Of a stretch of DNA of 64,000 bases, positions 1 to 9,714 are shown one piece after another. Position numbers and translations under genes: made by a program. The notes under the pieces were generated by a model that saw nothing but the letters and a program-made list of their open reading frames with translations, did not search any database and was not told the DNA's origin. The DNA is taken from positions 24,008 to 88,007 of the forward strand of contig JADLGW010000045.1 in NCBI GenBank assembly GCA_020849105.1, written 5' to 3'. Source of the stretch: Phycisphaerales bacterium (GTDB lineage Bacteria > Planctomycetota > Phycisphaerae > Phycisphaerales > UBA1924). The stretch's first letter is position 1; every line of letters begins with the position of its first letter.

Positions 1-2
1 CC

Positions 3-3000
3 CGCCCGTCCCGGATCGCCTCCCTGCTCCGCCGCTGCGGCCTCGCACCCGGACGCCGGATGCCGGAGTTCAGCGGGATGGAGGCCCTGGAGAACCGCGT
101 CCTCCTGGCCGACGACCACCCGAACTTCGGCCAGGTCTTCAACACCCTGAACCCAGCGCCGGTCGAGAACATCGTCCTCAACGGGAGCGGGGCCGGCTCG
201 GCCAGCGGCATCATCGAGGCCGCCGGTGACAACGACATGTTCCGGTTCACGGCCCCCACCACGGACTTCGTCCGGATCTGGGCGGACACGATCAACGCCG
301 AGAGCGGCAGCAGCACCCTTGACACCCACGTCCAGATCTGGCGCCGGAACCCGGATACCTCGGGGTCGATCATCGGCGGCGGCGCGGACAACGGCCTCCT
401 CACCGGCGGATTCTTCACCGACGGCTGGGCGGGCTTCATCGCCCAGGCCGGCCAGGAATACTTCATCCGCGTCCTTTCCAACAAGACCAGCGGCGTGGGC
501 TCCACCGGCGACTATGTCGTCCGCGTCAACGCGCTCTCGACCACCCTTGCGCCCAACGGCGCCACCGGTGTCGCATCCGGCGGCGGCACCATCGTCCTGC
601 CCGGCTCCGACACCATGTTCAAGGTCACCGGTGACGCCGACCAGATCTTCGACAGCCTGGCGACCGTCTACGCCCAGGAAGACGGCTCGACCATCGACAC
701 CCGCGTGGACGCCTACAACGCCAACGGCGTGAAGATCATCGGCGACAGCGACTCCGGCAACCTCTCCAACTCGTTCACCGCCTTCCGCTCCGGACAGAAC
801 AAGACCTTCTACATCCGCGTCCGTTCCGACAAGTTCAAGAACCCGCAGTCTCCCAACTCGACCGGCGCCTTCAAGGTGGCCGTGGACATGGCCGCGGACG
901 ACATCGCCGTGGACCCCGTGACCCGCCTGGCGGGGGCCAGCGGCAACCTGGCCGACCAGAAGTCCCACGGCCTCTTTGAGTTCCAGGCGCAGGGCACCGG
1001 GCTCACCTTCGTGACCATGTTCCCGGCCCCACCCCCCGGCCAGGTCACCGACTCCGCCCTTCACATCTACGACAACACCGGCGCCCTGATCGGGTTCAAC
1101 GAACTGCCCGGCGCCTCTTCGGAAATCCAGATCTACCTCAACGGCGGCGAGCGTTACTGGGTCGTCGCGGAGACCTTCGACGCCACGCAGGGCGGCAACT
1201 ACATCATGGAGATCGAGGCCCATCACACCTGGGACGACGACCCGGTGATCGACGACCACGAGAGCACCCCCGACACGCTCGGCCAGTCGCCGCCGGTCTT
1301 CGGATCCCCGACCTACGAGGCGATCCGGCGCGACTTTGAACTCGCCACGCCCATCGTCTGGGGCGACGCCGAGGACGCCCCGGACCCGATCCACGGCGGC
1401 ACCATCGCCGACCGTGGCAAGGTGGTCCGCGGCTACGCCCACGGCCGCATCCACACCGCGGCCGACACCGACCTCTTCCAGTTCGTCCCGCCCATGGACA
1501 TGCAGGGGCAGTACCCCGGCCGCAAGGATCCGCGCATCCAGGACCCCACGCCGCCCGAGTGGGCGCCCGACTATCGCCCCGGCTCGCGCATGCAGTTGTA
1601 CCTGGAGCCCTCTGCCAGCGGGATGCTCGGAACCCCGCAGGTCCGGGTTCTGGACTCCAACTTCAGGGTCGTGTACGACTCCAACACCCAGCTCCTGCAG
1701 GGGCTGGTGCCGCCGGTGATGAACAGCGGCGGGGCGCCCGCCGCCGGCATGTACGACCCGTCTTCCTGGTCGCCGGAAGTCACGTTCCAGTACTATCCCT
1801 TCGCCCTCGTCGATACCGCCAAGGGCATCCAACTCTGGGGCGGCGAGGTCTACTACATCGAAATCTCCAGCGCCGGCGGCGCCGGACGCTACGACCTGGA
1901 AGTCCAGGTCGACGCCTACGAGGACACCTACTCCTCGATCCTCGACCCCGTCACCACCGCCGGCGACTGGGCCAACGCCTACGAACTCCCCATCAACAGC
2001 ACCACCGGCGATTCGTCCAACTACACCAACGCGGCCGGCGCCCAGACGGTCGGACAGGATCCGTTCACCGTCGCGGGCGGCATGATCAAGCGCGCCTGGG
2101 CCGGGAACTTCGTCGTTCCGCCCACGGACCCGATCGGCAACGGCACCGGCGCCTCCCCCAGCGTCGGCGGCATCCCGGCCTTCGCCACCCCCGGCACCCG
2201 CGGCCGCATCTGGCTCCAGGCCGGCGACTTCAACAACCTCATGCACGCCGATGACGTGGACCTCTACCAGTTCCGCGCCACCTACACCGGCACGGCCGAG
2301 GTCCGCATCAACACCACCAACATCACCGACGAGTTCTGGGAGCAGATGACCGAGACCGAGGACGGCGACCCCATGACCCCGCCGGTCATGGAGGAGCCGT
2401 ACACCGCCACCAAACTGCTCCAGAGCCCGCTGGACTCGGCCCTCCGCATCTTCGACAACGACCATATCCAGCTCGTCTACAACAACGACAACCCCGCGCT
2501 CGACGGCGAGTTCGGCGACTTCCAGATGGGCACCCACGGCAACCGCCGGTACTACCAGCGCGACGCCCGGGCCGTGTTCCATGTCGAGGAGGGCAAGACC
2601 TACTTCGTCCAGGTGGAGAGCGGCCAGAAGGCCGCCTTCGAGGGCGGCAACGGCAGCGACGTGGACTGGCGCCACGCCACCGGCACCTATGAACTCCTCA
2701 TCAACGCCATGCCCAACCTCAACTTCATCGACGACCATGTGAACGCCGAGGACCCCCAGTCGGCCCCCAAGTCCACCCTGATCCCGATCAGCGAGGCGGG
2801 GTCCGGCTCCGTCCACGGCCAGATCGCCAACGTCCCCGTCTTCAACCCGGTCGACAACGACGCCTTCCAGTTCATCGCCCCGACGAGCGGCAACGCAACC
2901 GTCACCGTGACCCCCGGCCCGGGATCGCTGCGGCCGAACGTGACCGCGTTCCGCAACGGCAACGTCATCGCCGCCGGCACCGCCGGCGGCGTCTCCGCGG

Positions 3001-6000
3001 TCGCCGTCAACTTCGTCGTCACCAAGGGCGACGTGGTCTTCGTCGTCGTTGCCGGCGCCGGCAACAGCCAGGGCGAGTACGACGTTTCTGTCTCCAACCT
3101 CCCGAACACCGACGACCACGCCTCCCTGTATCAGTGGCACAACGCCACCGTCATCGAGTCCAACACCTACGACTACGACGGCACGGAGACCCTCAGCGGC
3201 ACCATCGAGAACGCCGGTGACACCGACATCTTCCGCTTCGCCGCCATCGGCTTCGACTTCGCCAGGGTCACCGTGACCGCCCAGGGACAGTTCGATTCCT
3301 TCCTCGAGATCTACGAGGTCGGAGAGGACTTCCAGGGCAACCCCATCCTCCAGCGCGTCACCTACAACGACGACATCGTCCCCGTCACCAACCGCAGTTC
3401 CCAGGCCTTCGTCTCCCTCACGTCGCCGCCCCGCACCAGCGGTGTCAGCGGTCTGACCCTCAACGACTACTACATCGTCGTCCGCGGCTTCGACCCGGAG
3501 ACCACCCGCGGCTCCTACACCCTCACCCTCGACGTCAAGAAGACCGACGACCACCCGGACGCCGGGCAGTTCAGCGTCGCCACGCCGATCCCGCTGGCGA
3601 TCCCCACCGGCCTCGGCAACGGCCACGGCGTCATCGAACTGTCGGGCGACACGGATATCTTTACCTTTACCGCGGGCGCCCAGGGCAGCGCCACCGTCGT
3701 CATCACCTCGCCCACCAGCAGTTCGCTCCGCCAGGGCGTCAGGGTCTTTGACCAGGACTTCAACCCCGTCGTGGACCTCATCAGCGGCGGCACCCTGGTC
3801 CTGGGCCTCGACAGCCCCAACTCGATCGCCACCTTCCGCTTCACCGCCCAGCGCAACCATGCCTACTACGTCGTCGTCCAGGGCGGTCCGCTCAACGGCG
3901 CATTCGTCAACAAGACCGCCGACACCGGCACATACACCGTCGGCGTCACCAGCCCCGTCCTGGACGACCACGCCAACGAGACCGAGTTCGACTTCGCCAC
4001 GAGCGTCCCGCTCTCCATCGTGAACGGCGACGGCGCCGCCACCGGCCGCCTGGAGATCAACACCGATTCGGACATGTTCCGCACCCAGGCGATCGCCAAC
4101 GGCAACCTGGTCTTCACCTTCGACACCCCCAACAGTTTCTTCACCCCGGTCTTCCGTCTCTATCGCGCCGATCAGTCGGAGATCGGCACCGCGGTGGTCG
4201 ACGGCGGCGCCGGCGATGAGGACGGCCAGGTGAACGGCGCCGTCACGCGCACCGTCGCCAATGCCCAGATCGGCGACACCTTCTACGCCCTGGTCAACTC
4301 CGACCCCGGCGGGTTCTCTCTCACCGGCCCGTACACCCTGGCCATCCAGGGCAACGAACCGCCCCGCAACCCCGACGACGACTACCCGGACGCCGGCCAG
4401 TTCGGCATCGCTCAGGACATCACCCTCGAACCGCTCAACGGGGACGGCTCCATCACCGGCGGCGTCCAGTTCGCCGGCGACACCGACCTCTTCCACATCA
4501 CCACGCTCAACGCCGGCCGCTTCGTCGTCAACGTTCTCACCGCCTCCGGCGAGACCCTCGACGCCAAGGTCACCATCTTCGGGCCCAAGCAGGGCATCGT
4601 CACCTCCGACACGAACGGCTACCCCGGCGTGAACGCCGCGGCCGGTGCCAACGCCGGCGCCGCGGGGCTCGACTACTGGATCCTGGTGGAGGGCGTCGGC
4701 GGCACCACGGGCAACTACACGGTCAAGGTGGACTCCGCCCCGGCCGTCTACTCGCTCTTCTATCCGGAGGGCTTCGCCAGCCGCAGCATCCGCGAGTTCG
4801 TCGCCATCGAGAATCCGAACAGCACCGCCGTCAACTACACCATCCGACTCCGCTACGAGGACCCGGCCCTGCCGGAGGTCGTTGTCGCCCAGAATGTGCG
4901 CATCAACCCGCACAGCCGCGACGGCGCGACCCTCAGCAACGGCGGAGCCACCCCGCTCCACGGCATCACCTTCGGCAAGCCCTACGCCATCATCATCGAG
5001 TCCACCGGACAACTCGCCGCATCGCTCTCGCACTACGACTTCGACTCCTCGCTCGGTGAGAACTTCACCGAGGCCACCAGCAGCACCTGGACCTTTGCTC
5101 GCGGCGAGAAGTTCTCCGGCTCCGTCCGAGACTTCGTCCTCTTCTACAACCCCAACCCCACCGCCGTCGTGGTCACCCTCACCGCCTACGGCCAGGACGG
5201 CAGCACCACCATCCTGACCCAGACGGTCCAGGGCAACCGCCGCAGCGGCTGGGCCTTCAACAAGGTTGCCTCCCTGCCGATCGGGGCCTTCGCCTTCACC
5301 GTCACCTCAGCCCCCGTGAACTCCGGCGATCACCACGTCGGCATCGTCGCCTCCCTCAGCCACTACGACCTCATCAACCGTTCCGGCGACGCTGTCCTGG
5401 GCGATCCGAACGGCGGCGGCACCAGCGGCGCGATCCCCGGCGTCGTCAGCGGCGGCAACACCCAGGCCCAGTTCACGTTCTACAACCCGACCGCCACCGC
5501 CACCACAGTCACCATCGACGGCGACTACTTCAACTCCGGACTCCCCAACTTCACCCGCTTCATCGACGTTGGCGCCCACAGCAGCATCACCCTCAGCGGG
5601 GAGCAACTCGGCCTCATCGCCAGCCAGCCCGTGGGGCTCCGCTACACCTCCAGCCAGGACCTGACCGTCCTGACCCGCACCCTGGAGTTCGGTGACGGCA
5701 CCGGCACCCAGGCCCCGACGGAAGCCGCCCTCGGCTTCTTCTTCGGTGACGGCTTCATCAACACCAGTCGTGCCGGCATCCAGTACCTGGAGAACCTCTA
5801 CCTCTACAACCCGGCCGCCGCCTCGGTCCAGGCCGACGTCCGCATCCTCTTCACCAACGGGGACGAGTTTACGACGTCCGTCTCCCTCGGCGCCCAGGGC
5901 TTCTCAAACGTCAAACTCCACGAACTCAGCGCCATCCTCTCCCGCGGCGGCAACCAGTACTTCTCGATTGAGGTTACGGCCGCAACCCCCATCGTCGCCA

Positions 6001-6095
6001 CGATGGAGCACTTTGACCTCTTCCTGGCCGGCGGCTGGAGCAGCAAGGGCGCGACCATCGGCCTGGTCACCCCGATCTCGTCGATGAACTCGTAA
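3..6095 (+). CDS. LEPR-XLL giant secreted repeat protein, 5' partial
   Basis: Large exported surface protein. The frame stays open to the left window edge, and the LEPR-XLL motif (MEALENRVLLADDHP) lies just after the first in-window ATG at 60. In this family the motif follows an Arg-rich leader, so the true start is probably upstream of the window. About seven repeats open with DDH or DDY (near residues 18, 398, 891, 1018, 1163, 1302 and 1440, counted from the ATG at 60) and contain GDTDIF-type strands, typical of PPC-like beta-sandwich domains. Residues from about 1562 to the end form four beta repeats that also occur in the LEPR-XLL cyclophilin at 32269. No enzymatic domain is recognised. 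Third codon positions are strongly C-biased. A role in the cell envelope or matrix is inferred. Confidence 0.88.
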   Translation, partial: RPSRIASLLRRCGLAPGRRMPEFSGMEALENRVLLADDHPNFGQVFNTLNPAPVENIVLNGSGAGSASGIIEAAGDNDMFRFTAPTTDFVRIWADTINAESGSSTLDTHVQIWRRNPDTSGSIIGGGADNGLLTGGFFTDGWAGFIAQAGQEYFIRVLSNKTSGVGSTGDYVVRVNALSTTLAPNGATGVASGGGTIVLPGSDTMFKVTGDADQIFDSLATVYAQEDGSTIDTRVDAYNANGVKIIGDSDSGNLSNSFTAFRSGQNKTFYIRVRSDKFKNPQSPNSTGAFKVAVDMAADDIAVDPVTRLAGASGNLADQKSHGLFEFQAQGTGLTFVTMFPAPPPGQVTDSALHIYDNTGALIGFNELPGASSEIQIYLNGGERYWVVAETFDATQGGNYIMEIEAHHTWDDDPVIDDHESTPDTLGQSPPVFGSPTYEAIRRDFELATPIVWGDAEDAPDPIHGGTIADRGKVVRGYAHGRIHTAADTDLFQFVPPMDMQGQYPGRKDPRIQDPTPPEWAPDYRPGSRMQLYLEPSASGMLGTPQVRVLDSNFRVVYDSNTQLLQGLVPPVMNSGGAPAAGMYDPSSWSPEVTFQYYPFALVDTAKGIQLWGGEVYYIEISSAGGAGRYDLEVQVDAYEDTYSSILDPVTTAGDWANAYELPINSTTGDSSNYTNAAGAQTVGQDPFTVAGGMIKRAWAGNFVVPPTDPIGNGTGASPSVGGIPAFATPGTRGRIWLQAGDFNNLMHADDVDLYQFRATYTGTAEVRINTTNITDEFWEQMTETEDGDPMTPPVMEEPYTATKLLQSPLDSALRIFDNDHIQLVYNNDNPALDGEFGDFQMGTHGNRRYYQRDARAVFHVEEGKTYFVQVESGQKAAFEGGNGSDVDWRHATGTYELLINAMPNLNFIDDHVNAEDPQSAPKSTLIPISEAGSGSVHGQIANVPVFNPVDNDAFQFIAPTSGNATVTVTPGPGSLRPNVTAFRNGNVIAAGTAGGVSAVAVNFVVTKGDVVFVVVAGAGNSQGEYDVSVSNLPNTDDHASLYQWHNATVIESNTYDYDGTETLSGTIENAGDTDIFRFAAIGFDFARVTVTAQGQFDSFLEIYEVGEDFQGNPILQRVTYNDDIVPVTNRSSQAFVSLTSPPRTSGVSGLTLNDYYIVVRGFDPETTRGSYTLTLDVKKTDDHPDAGQFSVATPIPLAIPTGLGNGHGVIELSGDTDIFTFTAGAQGSATVVITSPTSSSLRQGVRVFDQDFNPVVDLISGGTLVLGLDSPNSIATFRFTAQRNHAYYVVVQGGPLNGAFVNKTADTGTYTVGVTSPVLDDHANETEFDFATSVPLSIVNGDGAATGRLEINTDSDMFRTQAIANGNLVFTFDTPNSFFTPVFRLYRADQSEIGTAVVDGGAGDEDGQVNGAVTRTVANAQIGDTFYALVNSDPGGFSLTGPYTLAIQGNEPPRNPDDDYPDAGQFGIAQDITLEPLNGDGSITGGVQFAGDTDLFHITTLNAGRFVVNVLTASGETLDAKVTIFGPKQGIVTSDTNGYPGVNAAAGANAGAAGLDYWILVEGVGGTTGNYTVKVDSAPAVYSLFYPEGFASRSIREFVAIENPNSTAVNYTIRLRYEDPALPEVVVAQNVRINPHSRDGATLSNGGATPLHGITFGKPYAIIIESTGQLAASLSHYDFDSSLGENFTEATSSTWTFARGEKFSGSVRDFVLFYNPNPTAVVVTLTAYGQDGSTTILTQTVQGNRRSGWAFNKVASLPIGAFAFTVTSAPVNSGDHHVGIVASLSHYDLINRSGDAVLGDPNGGGTSGAIPGVVSGGNTQAQFTFYNPTATATTVTIDGDYFNSGLPNFTRFIDVGAHSSITLSGEQLGLIASQPVGLRYTSSQDLTVLTRTLEFGDGTGTQAPTEAALGFFFGDGFINTSRAGIQYLENLYLYNPAAASVQADVRILFTNGDEFTTSVSLGAQGFSNVKLHELSAILSRGGNQYFSIEVTAATPIVATMEHFDLFLAGGWSSKGATIGLVTPISSMNS
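4752..6095 (+). repeat. four-repeat C-terminal module, copy 1
   Basis: Protein-level repeat block of about 450 residues. Each unit starts with a strand pattern like F-x-x-YNP followed by Val/Thr-rich strands and an acidic DG turn. Units end with patterns such as AASLSHYDF or PIVATMEHFD. Units begin near YPEGF, FARGEKF, GVVSGGN and FFGDGF. The same order of four units forms the C-terminus of the protein at 32269-34431. Confidence 0.6.
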
Positions 6096-6116
6096 GGGGC
6101 GGTACAGACCAAAGAC

Positions 6117-6150
6117 AAGGGGCGGGCCCGCCGGGGTCCGCCCCCTTTTT
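6117..6150 (+). terminator. intrinsic terminator after the LEPR-XLL gene
   Basis: GGGGCGG (6119-6125) pairs with CCGCCCC (6138-6144), followed by a run of five T at 6146-6150. It starts 24 nt past the stop codon of the upstream gene and lies between convergent genes, so it fits termination of the + strand transcript. Confidence 0.75.
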
Positions 6151-6187
6151 CATGGTTCGTCCGGGCCGGCTCCGCGGGGGCCCCCGT

Positions 6188-7477
6188 TCACAGCAGCGGC
6201 GTCCGCCCCGGCACCGCGACTTCCGCCACCGGCAGCGGCCCGAACTCGTACGCCGGCGGGGACAGGTCCAGCGCCGACTCGGACGCCTGCTCCCACGTCA
6301 CCGCTTTCCCGGTGTAGGCGGACATCCGCCCCATGACCGCCGTCAGCGTGGACGCCGCCACCGCCGCCGCTCCGTTCACCGCCGTCCCCAACCGGATCGC
6401 CGCGTGCAGGTCCGCGTGCTCCTGCACATACGGGTTGTGCGGCCCCGCGGCCTCGTACAGCCACGGCGCCTTTCCCTCGATCCGCGCAGCGCCCGGGCTG
6501 GTCGTGCACACCCCGTCCGTGCCGTAGATGGTCTCGTCGACTCGGCCCGAGCACCCGTCGATCTGCCGGCACTGGCTCGAGACCAGCACGCCGCCGGGGT
6601 ACTCGAACTCCGTCGCGAAGTGGTCAAAGACGCACCCGTACGCCGGGGACGTCCGGCACTGCCGCCCCCCCAGCGAGCCGCACCGCACCGGCGCTGCGCC
6701 CAGCGCCCAGTTCACCACGTCCAGGTTGTGCACATGCTGCTCAACGATGTGGTCCCCGCTGAGCCACGTGAAGTACAGCCAGTTGCGCAGTTGCCACTCC
6801 ATGTCGGTCCACTCGGGGGCCCGTTCGTGCATCCACAGCCCGCCCTGGTTCCAGGAGCACCGGGCCGCCACCACCCGTCCGATCGCCCCGTCATGCACCC
6901 GCTGCATCGCCTCGGTGTAACTGCGTTCGTGCCGCCGCTGCGTGCCCGCCACGATCGAAAGCCCCTTCGATTTCGCCGCCTCACCGGACGCGATCACGGC
7001 GCGGACGCCCGCGGGGTCCACCGCCACCGGTTTCTCGGCAAAGACGTGCTTCCCCGCGTCCACCGCCGCGGCAAGGTGGATCGGGCGGAAGTGAGGCGGC
7101 GTCGCCAGGATCACCAGGTCCACGCCCGCCGCCAGCACCCGCCTGTACGCGTCGAAGCCCAGGAAACAGGCGTCCTCCGCCACCGCGCCGCGCCCGCCGA
7201 ACCCGTCGCCCAGCGACGCCAGTTGCGAGCGGCACCCCGACAGGTGCTCCGGGAACACGTCGCCGAGCGCCACGATCCGCGCATCGGGCGACGCCTCCAG
7301 CGCGTTGGCCGCGGCTCCCGTGCCCCGCCCGCCGCACCCGATGACACCGATCCGCAGGCCCGTGTCCCGCCGCGCGTGGGCGGGAGCCGCCCACGACGGG
7401 AGCGCCGCGGCTCCCGTGGCAAGGGCGGCGGTCTTGAGAAACGTGCGACGGGACGGCGCGGCGCTCCGGTTTGTCAT
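6188..7477 (-). CDS. Tat-exported Gfo/Idh/MocA oxidoreductase 1
   Basis: NAD(P)-dependent sugar or cyclitol oxidoreductase of the Gfo/Idh/MocA family, 429 aa, probably extracytoplasmic. It has a twin-arginine signal (SRRTFLK at residues 9-15, then a hydrophobic stretch), a Rossmann loop GCGGRGTG (47-54) and the family EKP motif (148-150). The ATG at 7477 is chosen because GGAGGAG lies 7 nt upstream and the Tat signal starts there. It is 54 bp downstream of a clear paralogue (7532-8863), sharing blocks such as PPHFRPIHL, DMEWQLRNW, WLSGDHIVEQ and CRQIDGC. The pair resembles the exported oxidoreductases that are expanded in planctomycetes. The substrate cannot be told from sequence. Confidence 0.93.
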   Translation of the reverse strand: MTNRSAAPSRRTFLKTAALATGAAALPSWAAPAHARRDTGLRIGVIGCGGRGTGAAANALEASPDARIVALGDVFPEHLSGCRSQLASLGDGFGGRGAVAEDACFLGFDAYRRVLAAGVDLVILATPPHFRPIHLAAAVDAGKHVFAEKPVAVDPAGVRAVIASGEAAKSKGLSIVAGTQRRHERSYTEAMQRVHDGAIGRVVAARCSWNQGGLWMHERAPEWTDMEWQLRNWLYFTWLSGDHIVEQHVHNLDVVNWALGAAPVRCGSLGGRQCRTSPAYGCVFDHFATEFEYPGGVLVSSQCRQIDGCSGRVDETIYGTDGVCTTSPGAARIEGKAPWLYEAAGPHNPYVQEHADLHAAIRLGTAVNGAAAVAASTLTAVMGRMSAYTGKAVTWEQASESALDLSPPAYEFGPLPVAEVAVPGRTPLL

Positions 7478-7493
7478 CGTGCACTCCTCCTGG

Positions 7494-7515
7494 GTACCAC
7501 GCCACCCCCGCGGCG
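7494..7515. repeat. degenerate copy of GTACCCC palindromic repeat (tentative)
   Basis: GTACCACGCCACCCCCGCGG in the gap between the two oxidoreductase genes resembles the GTACCCC-hairpin repeat seen at 41281 and 54897-54990. The hairpin core is degraded. Membership is uncertain. Confidence 0.3.
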
Positions 7516-7531
7516 ATGCGCTCACAATCGC

Positions 7532-8863
7532 TCAGGTCAGTTTCGTCCTGCCGGGGATCGCCACCGGCGGCACGGGCAGCGAGACCCATCCGTATTCCGG
7601 AGGCGAGAGGTCCTGAGTCGAGTTCATCGCCTGTTCCCACGTCACTGTCTGTCCGGTGTACGCGGCCATGCGGCCCATGATCGCCATCAGGTTGCTGCGG
7701 CACATCCGATCGCCGTCGTTGTGCGCCGATCCGTCACGGATCGACCTGAACAGCACGTCGTGCTCGTTCTGGTACATGTCGCGGCGGGGGCCCTCGTAGG
7801 ACCACACCGTCTTGCCCGCAAGGTCCTTGACGACATGCAGAGGCGTCCACCCGTTGACGGTGCACGACCCGCGCGTGCCGTAGATGTAGTCCGTGTTGTC
7901 GCTCGGGCACCCGTCGATCTGCCGGCAGGTGTGGAAGGCCCGTGTCCCGTCGGCGTATTCGTACACCACGGCGAAGTGGTCGTAGACGTACCCCGACTCC
8001 GCCCCGGTCCGCGCCTGTCGCCCGCCCAGGGCGGTGGCCCGCACCGGGTCTCGGTCGCCCGTCGCCCACGCCAGCCGGTCGATGCTGTGCACCGCCTGCT
8101 CGACGATGTGGTCACCGCTCAGCCAGGTGAAGTGCCACCAGTTCCGCAGTTGCCACTCCATGTCGGACCACTCGGGCTGTCGCGGACGCTGCGACAGCGT
8201 GCCCGTGTGGTAGGTGGTATGGACCGTCACGATGTCGCCGACGGCGCCGCCGTTCACCTGATCGAAAGCCGCCCGCTCCGCGTCGCCGTAGCGCCAGCAG
8301 AACCCGGCCACAAGGGACAGGCCCTTCTCCTTGGCCGCCGCCGCGGACGCCACGACTGACCGCAGGCCCGGCGAATCCACCGCCATGGGCTTCTCGCAGA
8401 AGATGTGCTTGCCCGCCCCGACCGCGGCCTCCAGGTGGATCGGGCGGAAGTGGGGCGGCGTGGTGAGCAGCACCACGTCCACGCCGCTGGCGATGACCTT
8501 CTGGTACGCGTCAAAGCCGAGGAACCGGCGGTCGTCGTCCACCTTGACTTTCGATGATGCGTTGTCGCCCATCTCGCCGCGGATGCCGCGGAGGCTGGAC
8601 TCGATGCGCTCGGGGAACACGTCGCCCACCGCGTGCAGCACGCACCCCGGATCGGCGTTCAGCGCCTGCACGGCCGCCCCAGTCCCGCGACCCCCGCAGC
8701 CGATCAGCCCGATCTTGATTTCGTCACTCCCGAAGGGCCTGCCGAGGGTCCGCGGCAGCGGCGCGGCGGCTCGCGCCGAGCGCACAGGCGCGAGCGCCGC
8801 CGGTACCACCAGCCCCGCCGCGGCTGCCTGCACGAACTGACGCCGTGTCACCCGGTCGTTCAT
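7532..8863 (-). CDS. Tat-exported Gfo/Idh/MocA oxidoreductase 2
   Basis: Second paralogue of the exported oxidoreductase family, 443 aa. It has a Tat-like leader (TRRQFVQ at residues 6-12 followed by Ala/Leu-rich sequence), dinucleotide loop GCGGRGTG (55-62) and EKP (157-159). The start at 8863 is set by a GGGAGG Shine-Dalgarno sequence and by an ATGA overlap with the stop of the upstream lipoprotein gene, which suggests translational coupling. The three genes from 9714 to 6188 therefore look like one operon. Catalytic domain and C-terminal alpha/beta domain are both present and full length. Sugar or inositol oxidation is inferred only from the family. Confidence 0.93.
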   Translation of the reverse strand: MNDRVTRRQFVQAAAAGLVVPAALAPVRSARAAAPLPRTLGRPFGSDEIKIGLIGCGGRGTGAAVQALNADPGCVLHAVGDVFPERIESSLRGIRGEMGDNASSKVKVDDDRRFLGFDAYQKVIASGVDVVLLTTPPHFRPIHLEAAVGAGKHIFCEKPMAVDSPGLRSVVASAAAAKEKGLSLVAGFCWRYGDAERAAFDQVNGGAVGDIVTVHTTYHTGTLSQRPRQPEWSDMEWQLRNWWHFTWLSGDHIVEQAVHSIDRLAWATGDRDPVRATALGGRQARTGAESGYVYDHFAVVYEYADGTRAFHTCRQIDGCPSDNTDYIYGTRGSCTVNGWTPLHVVKDLAGKTVWSYEGPRRDMYQNEHDVLFRSIRDGSAHNDGDRMCRSNLMAIMGRMAAYTGQTVTWEQAMNSTQDLSPPEYGWVSLPVPPVAIPGRTKLT

Positions 8864-9714
8864 TTCTCGCCTCCCTTCACCTCCGCCGGCCCCTCGCACA
8901 CCACGCGGAAGCCGACGAACGGTCCATCGGACAACCACCATGTGCTCTTGGGCACCTGCGGGTCGCTGGAGTTCCAGGCCTTGTCAACCGGCTGCCGGGC
9001 GTCCACCGTGAGCGCCGCCGCCGCATCGCGGTACGACCCCCCTTTGAGCACCGGCTGCCCATCCCGCCCCGTCACCCATTCGGCCACGTTGCCCTGCACG
9101 TCCACCAGGCCGTACCCGCCCGGGAGTTTCCTTCCGACCGGGTGCGGCGTCCCATTCGCGTTGTCCTTGAACCACGCGTAATCCCCCAGCCGGTCCGGAT
9201 TGTCCACAAAGCCGTACGTCCCCTTCGTCCCCGCGCGGCACGCGGCCTCCCACTCGGCCTCCGTGGGCAGGCGGTACTTCCGCCCGGACCGGGCCGAGAG
9301 CCAGTCGCAGAACCCCTGCGCGTTCTTGTACGACATCGAGATGGCCGCGTATCCCTCGTGACCGAACCCACGGTCCGGCGGCAGGTAGGGCTTGGTGGGC
9401 CGCGTGACCGCGTCGGCGCCGCCCCGGCCGGCGTCACCCTCGTCCAGCCTGTAGACGTAGACGTCGAAGGCCTCCCAGGTGAGTTCCGTCCGCCCGATCC
9501 AGAACGGCTTGACGCCCGCGTCGGGGTCGCCCGGGACCGGCACCATCTCAAACCTGAACGCGGCGGGCGGGACATCCTGCCAGAACGGCTTCTCCGGTTC
9601 GTGACGCGTCGCCAGCATCGCCAGGTGCACGCCGCCGATGAAGATGCCGGGGCCGCAGCCGAAGAGGGGGGCCGATAGGCTGGCCCACATGATCGCACGG
9701 ATCGAGATTCTCAT
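8860..9714 (-). CDS. FGE-sulfatase-fold (SUMF1-like) lipoprotein
   Basis: Formylglycine-generating-enzyme-fold protein, 284 aa, predicted outer lipoprotein (lipobox LFGC with Cys20). Family landmarks are LPTEAEWE, the GNVAEWV segment, GGSYRD and a terminal GFRVV. The cysteine pair that true formylglycine-generating enzymes carry just after the GGS strand is missing (the segment reads GGSYRDAAAALTVDARQP), so it is probably a binding or structural member, not a sulfatase activator. ATG 9714 is preferred: it gives the full lipoprotein signal and has AGGAG 10 nt upstream. It overlaps the divergent apbE-like gene by 26 bp. Its stop overlaps the next start (ATGA). Confidence 0.85.
   Translation of the reverse strand: MRISIRAIMWASLSAPLFGCGPGIFIGGVHLAMLATRHEPEKPFWQDVPPAAFRFEMVPVPGDPDAGVKPFWIGRTELTWEAFDVYVYRLDEGDAGRGGADAVTRPTKPYLPPDRGFGHEGYAAISMSYKNAQGFCDWLSARSGRKYRLPTEAEWEAACRAGTKGTYGFVDNPDRLGDYAWFKDNANGTPHPVGRKLPGGYGLVDVQGNVAEWVTGRDGQPVLKGGSYRDAAAALTVDARQPVDKAWNSSDPQVPKSTWWLSDGPFVGFRVVCEGPAEVKGGEK
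9676..9681 (+). promoter_or_regulatory. TAnnnT -10 box, 7 nt before apbE-like start
   Basis: TAGGCT ends 7 nt before ATG 9689. This supports that start over the upstream ATG at 9638 and implies a leaderless or near-leaderless transcript. The box lies inside the 5' end of the divergent lipoprotein gene. Confidence 0.5.

Noticed and set aside
6152..8359. 735-codon plus-strand frame over the two oxidoreductase genes
   Set aside because: Composition is Arg/Pro/His-rich and it covers two well-supported minus-strand genes.
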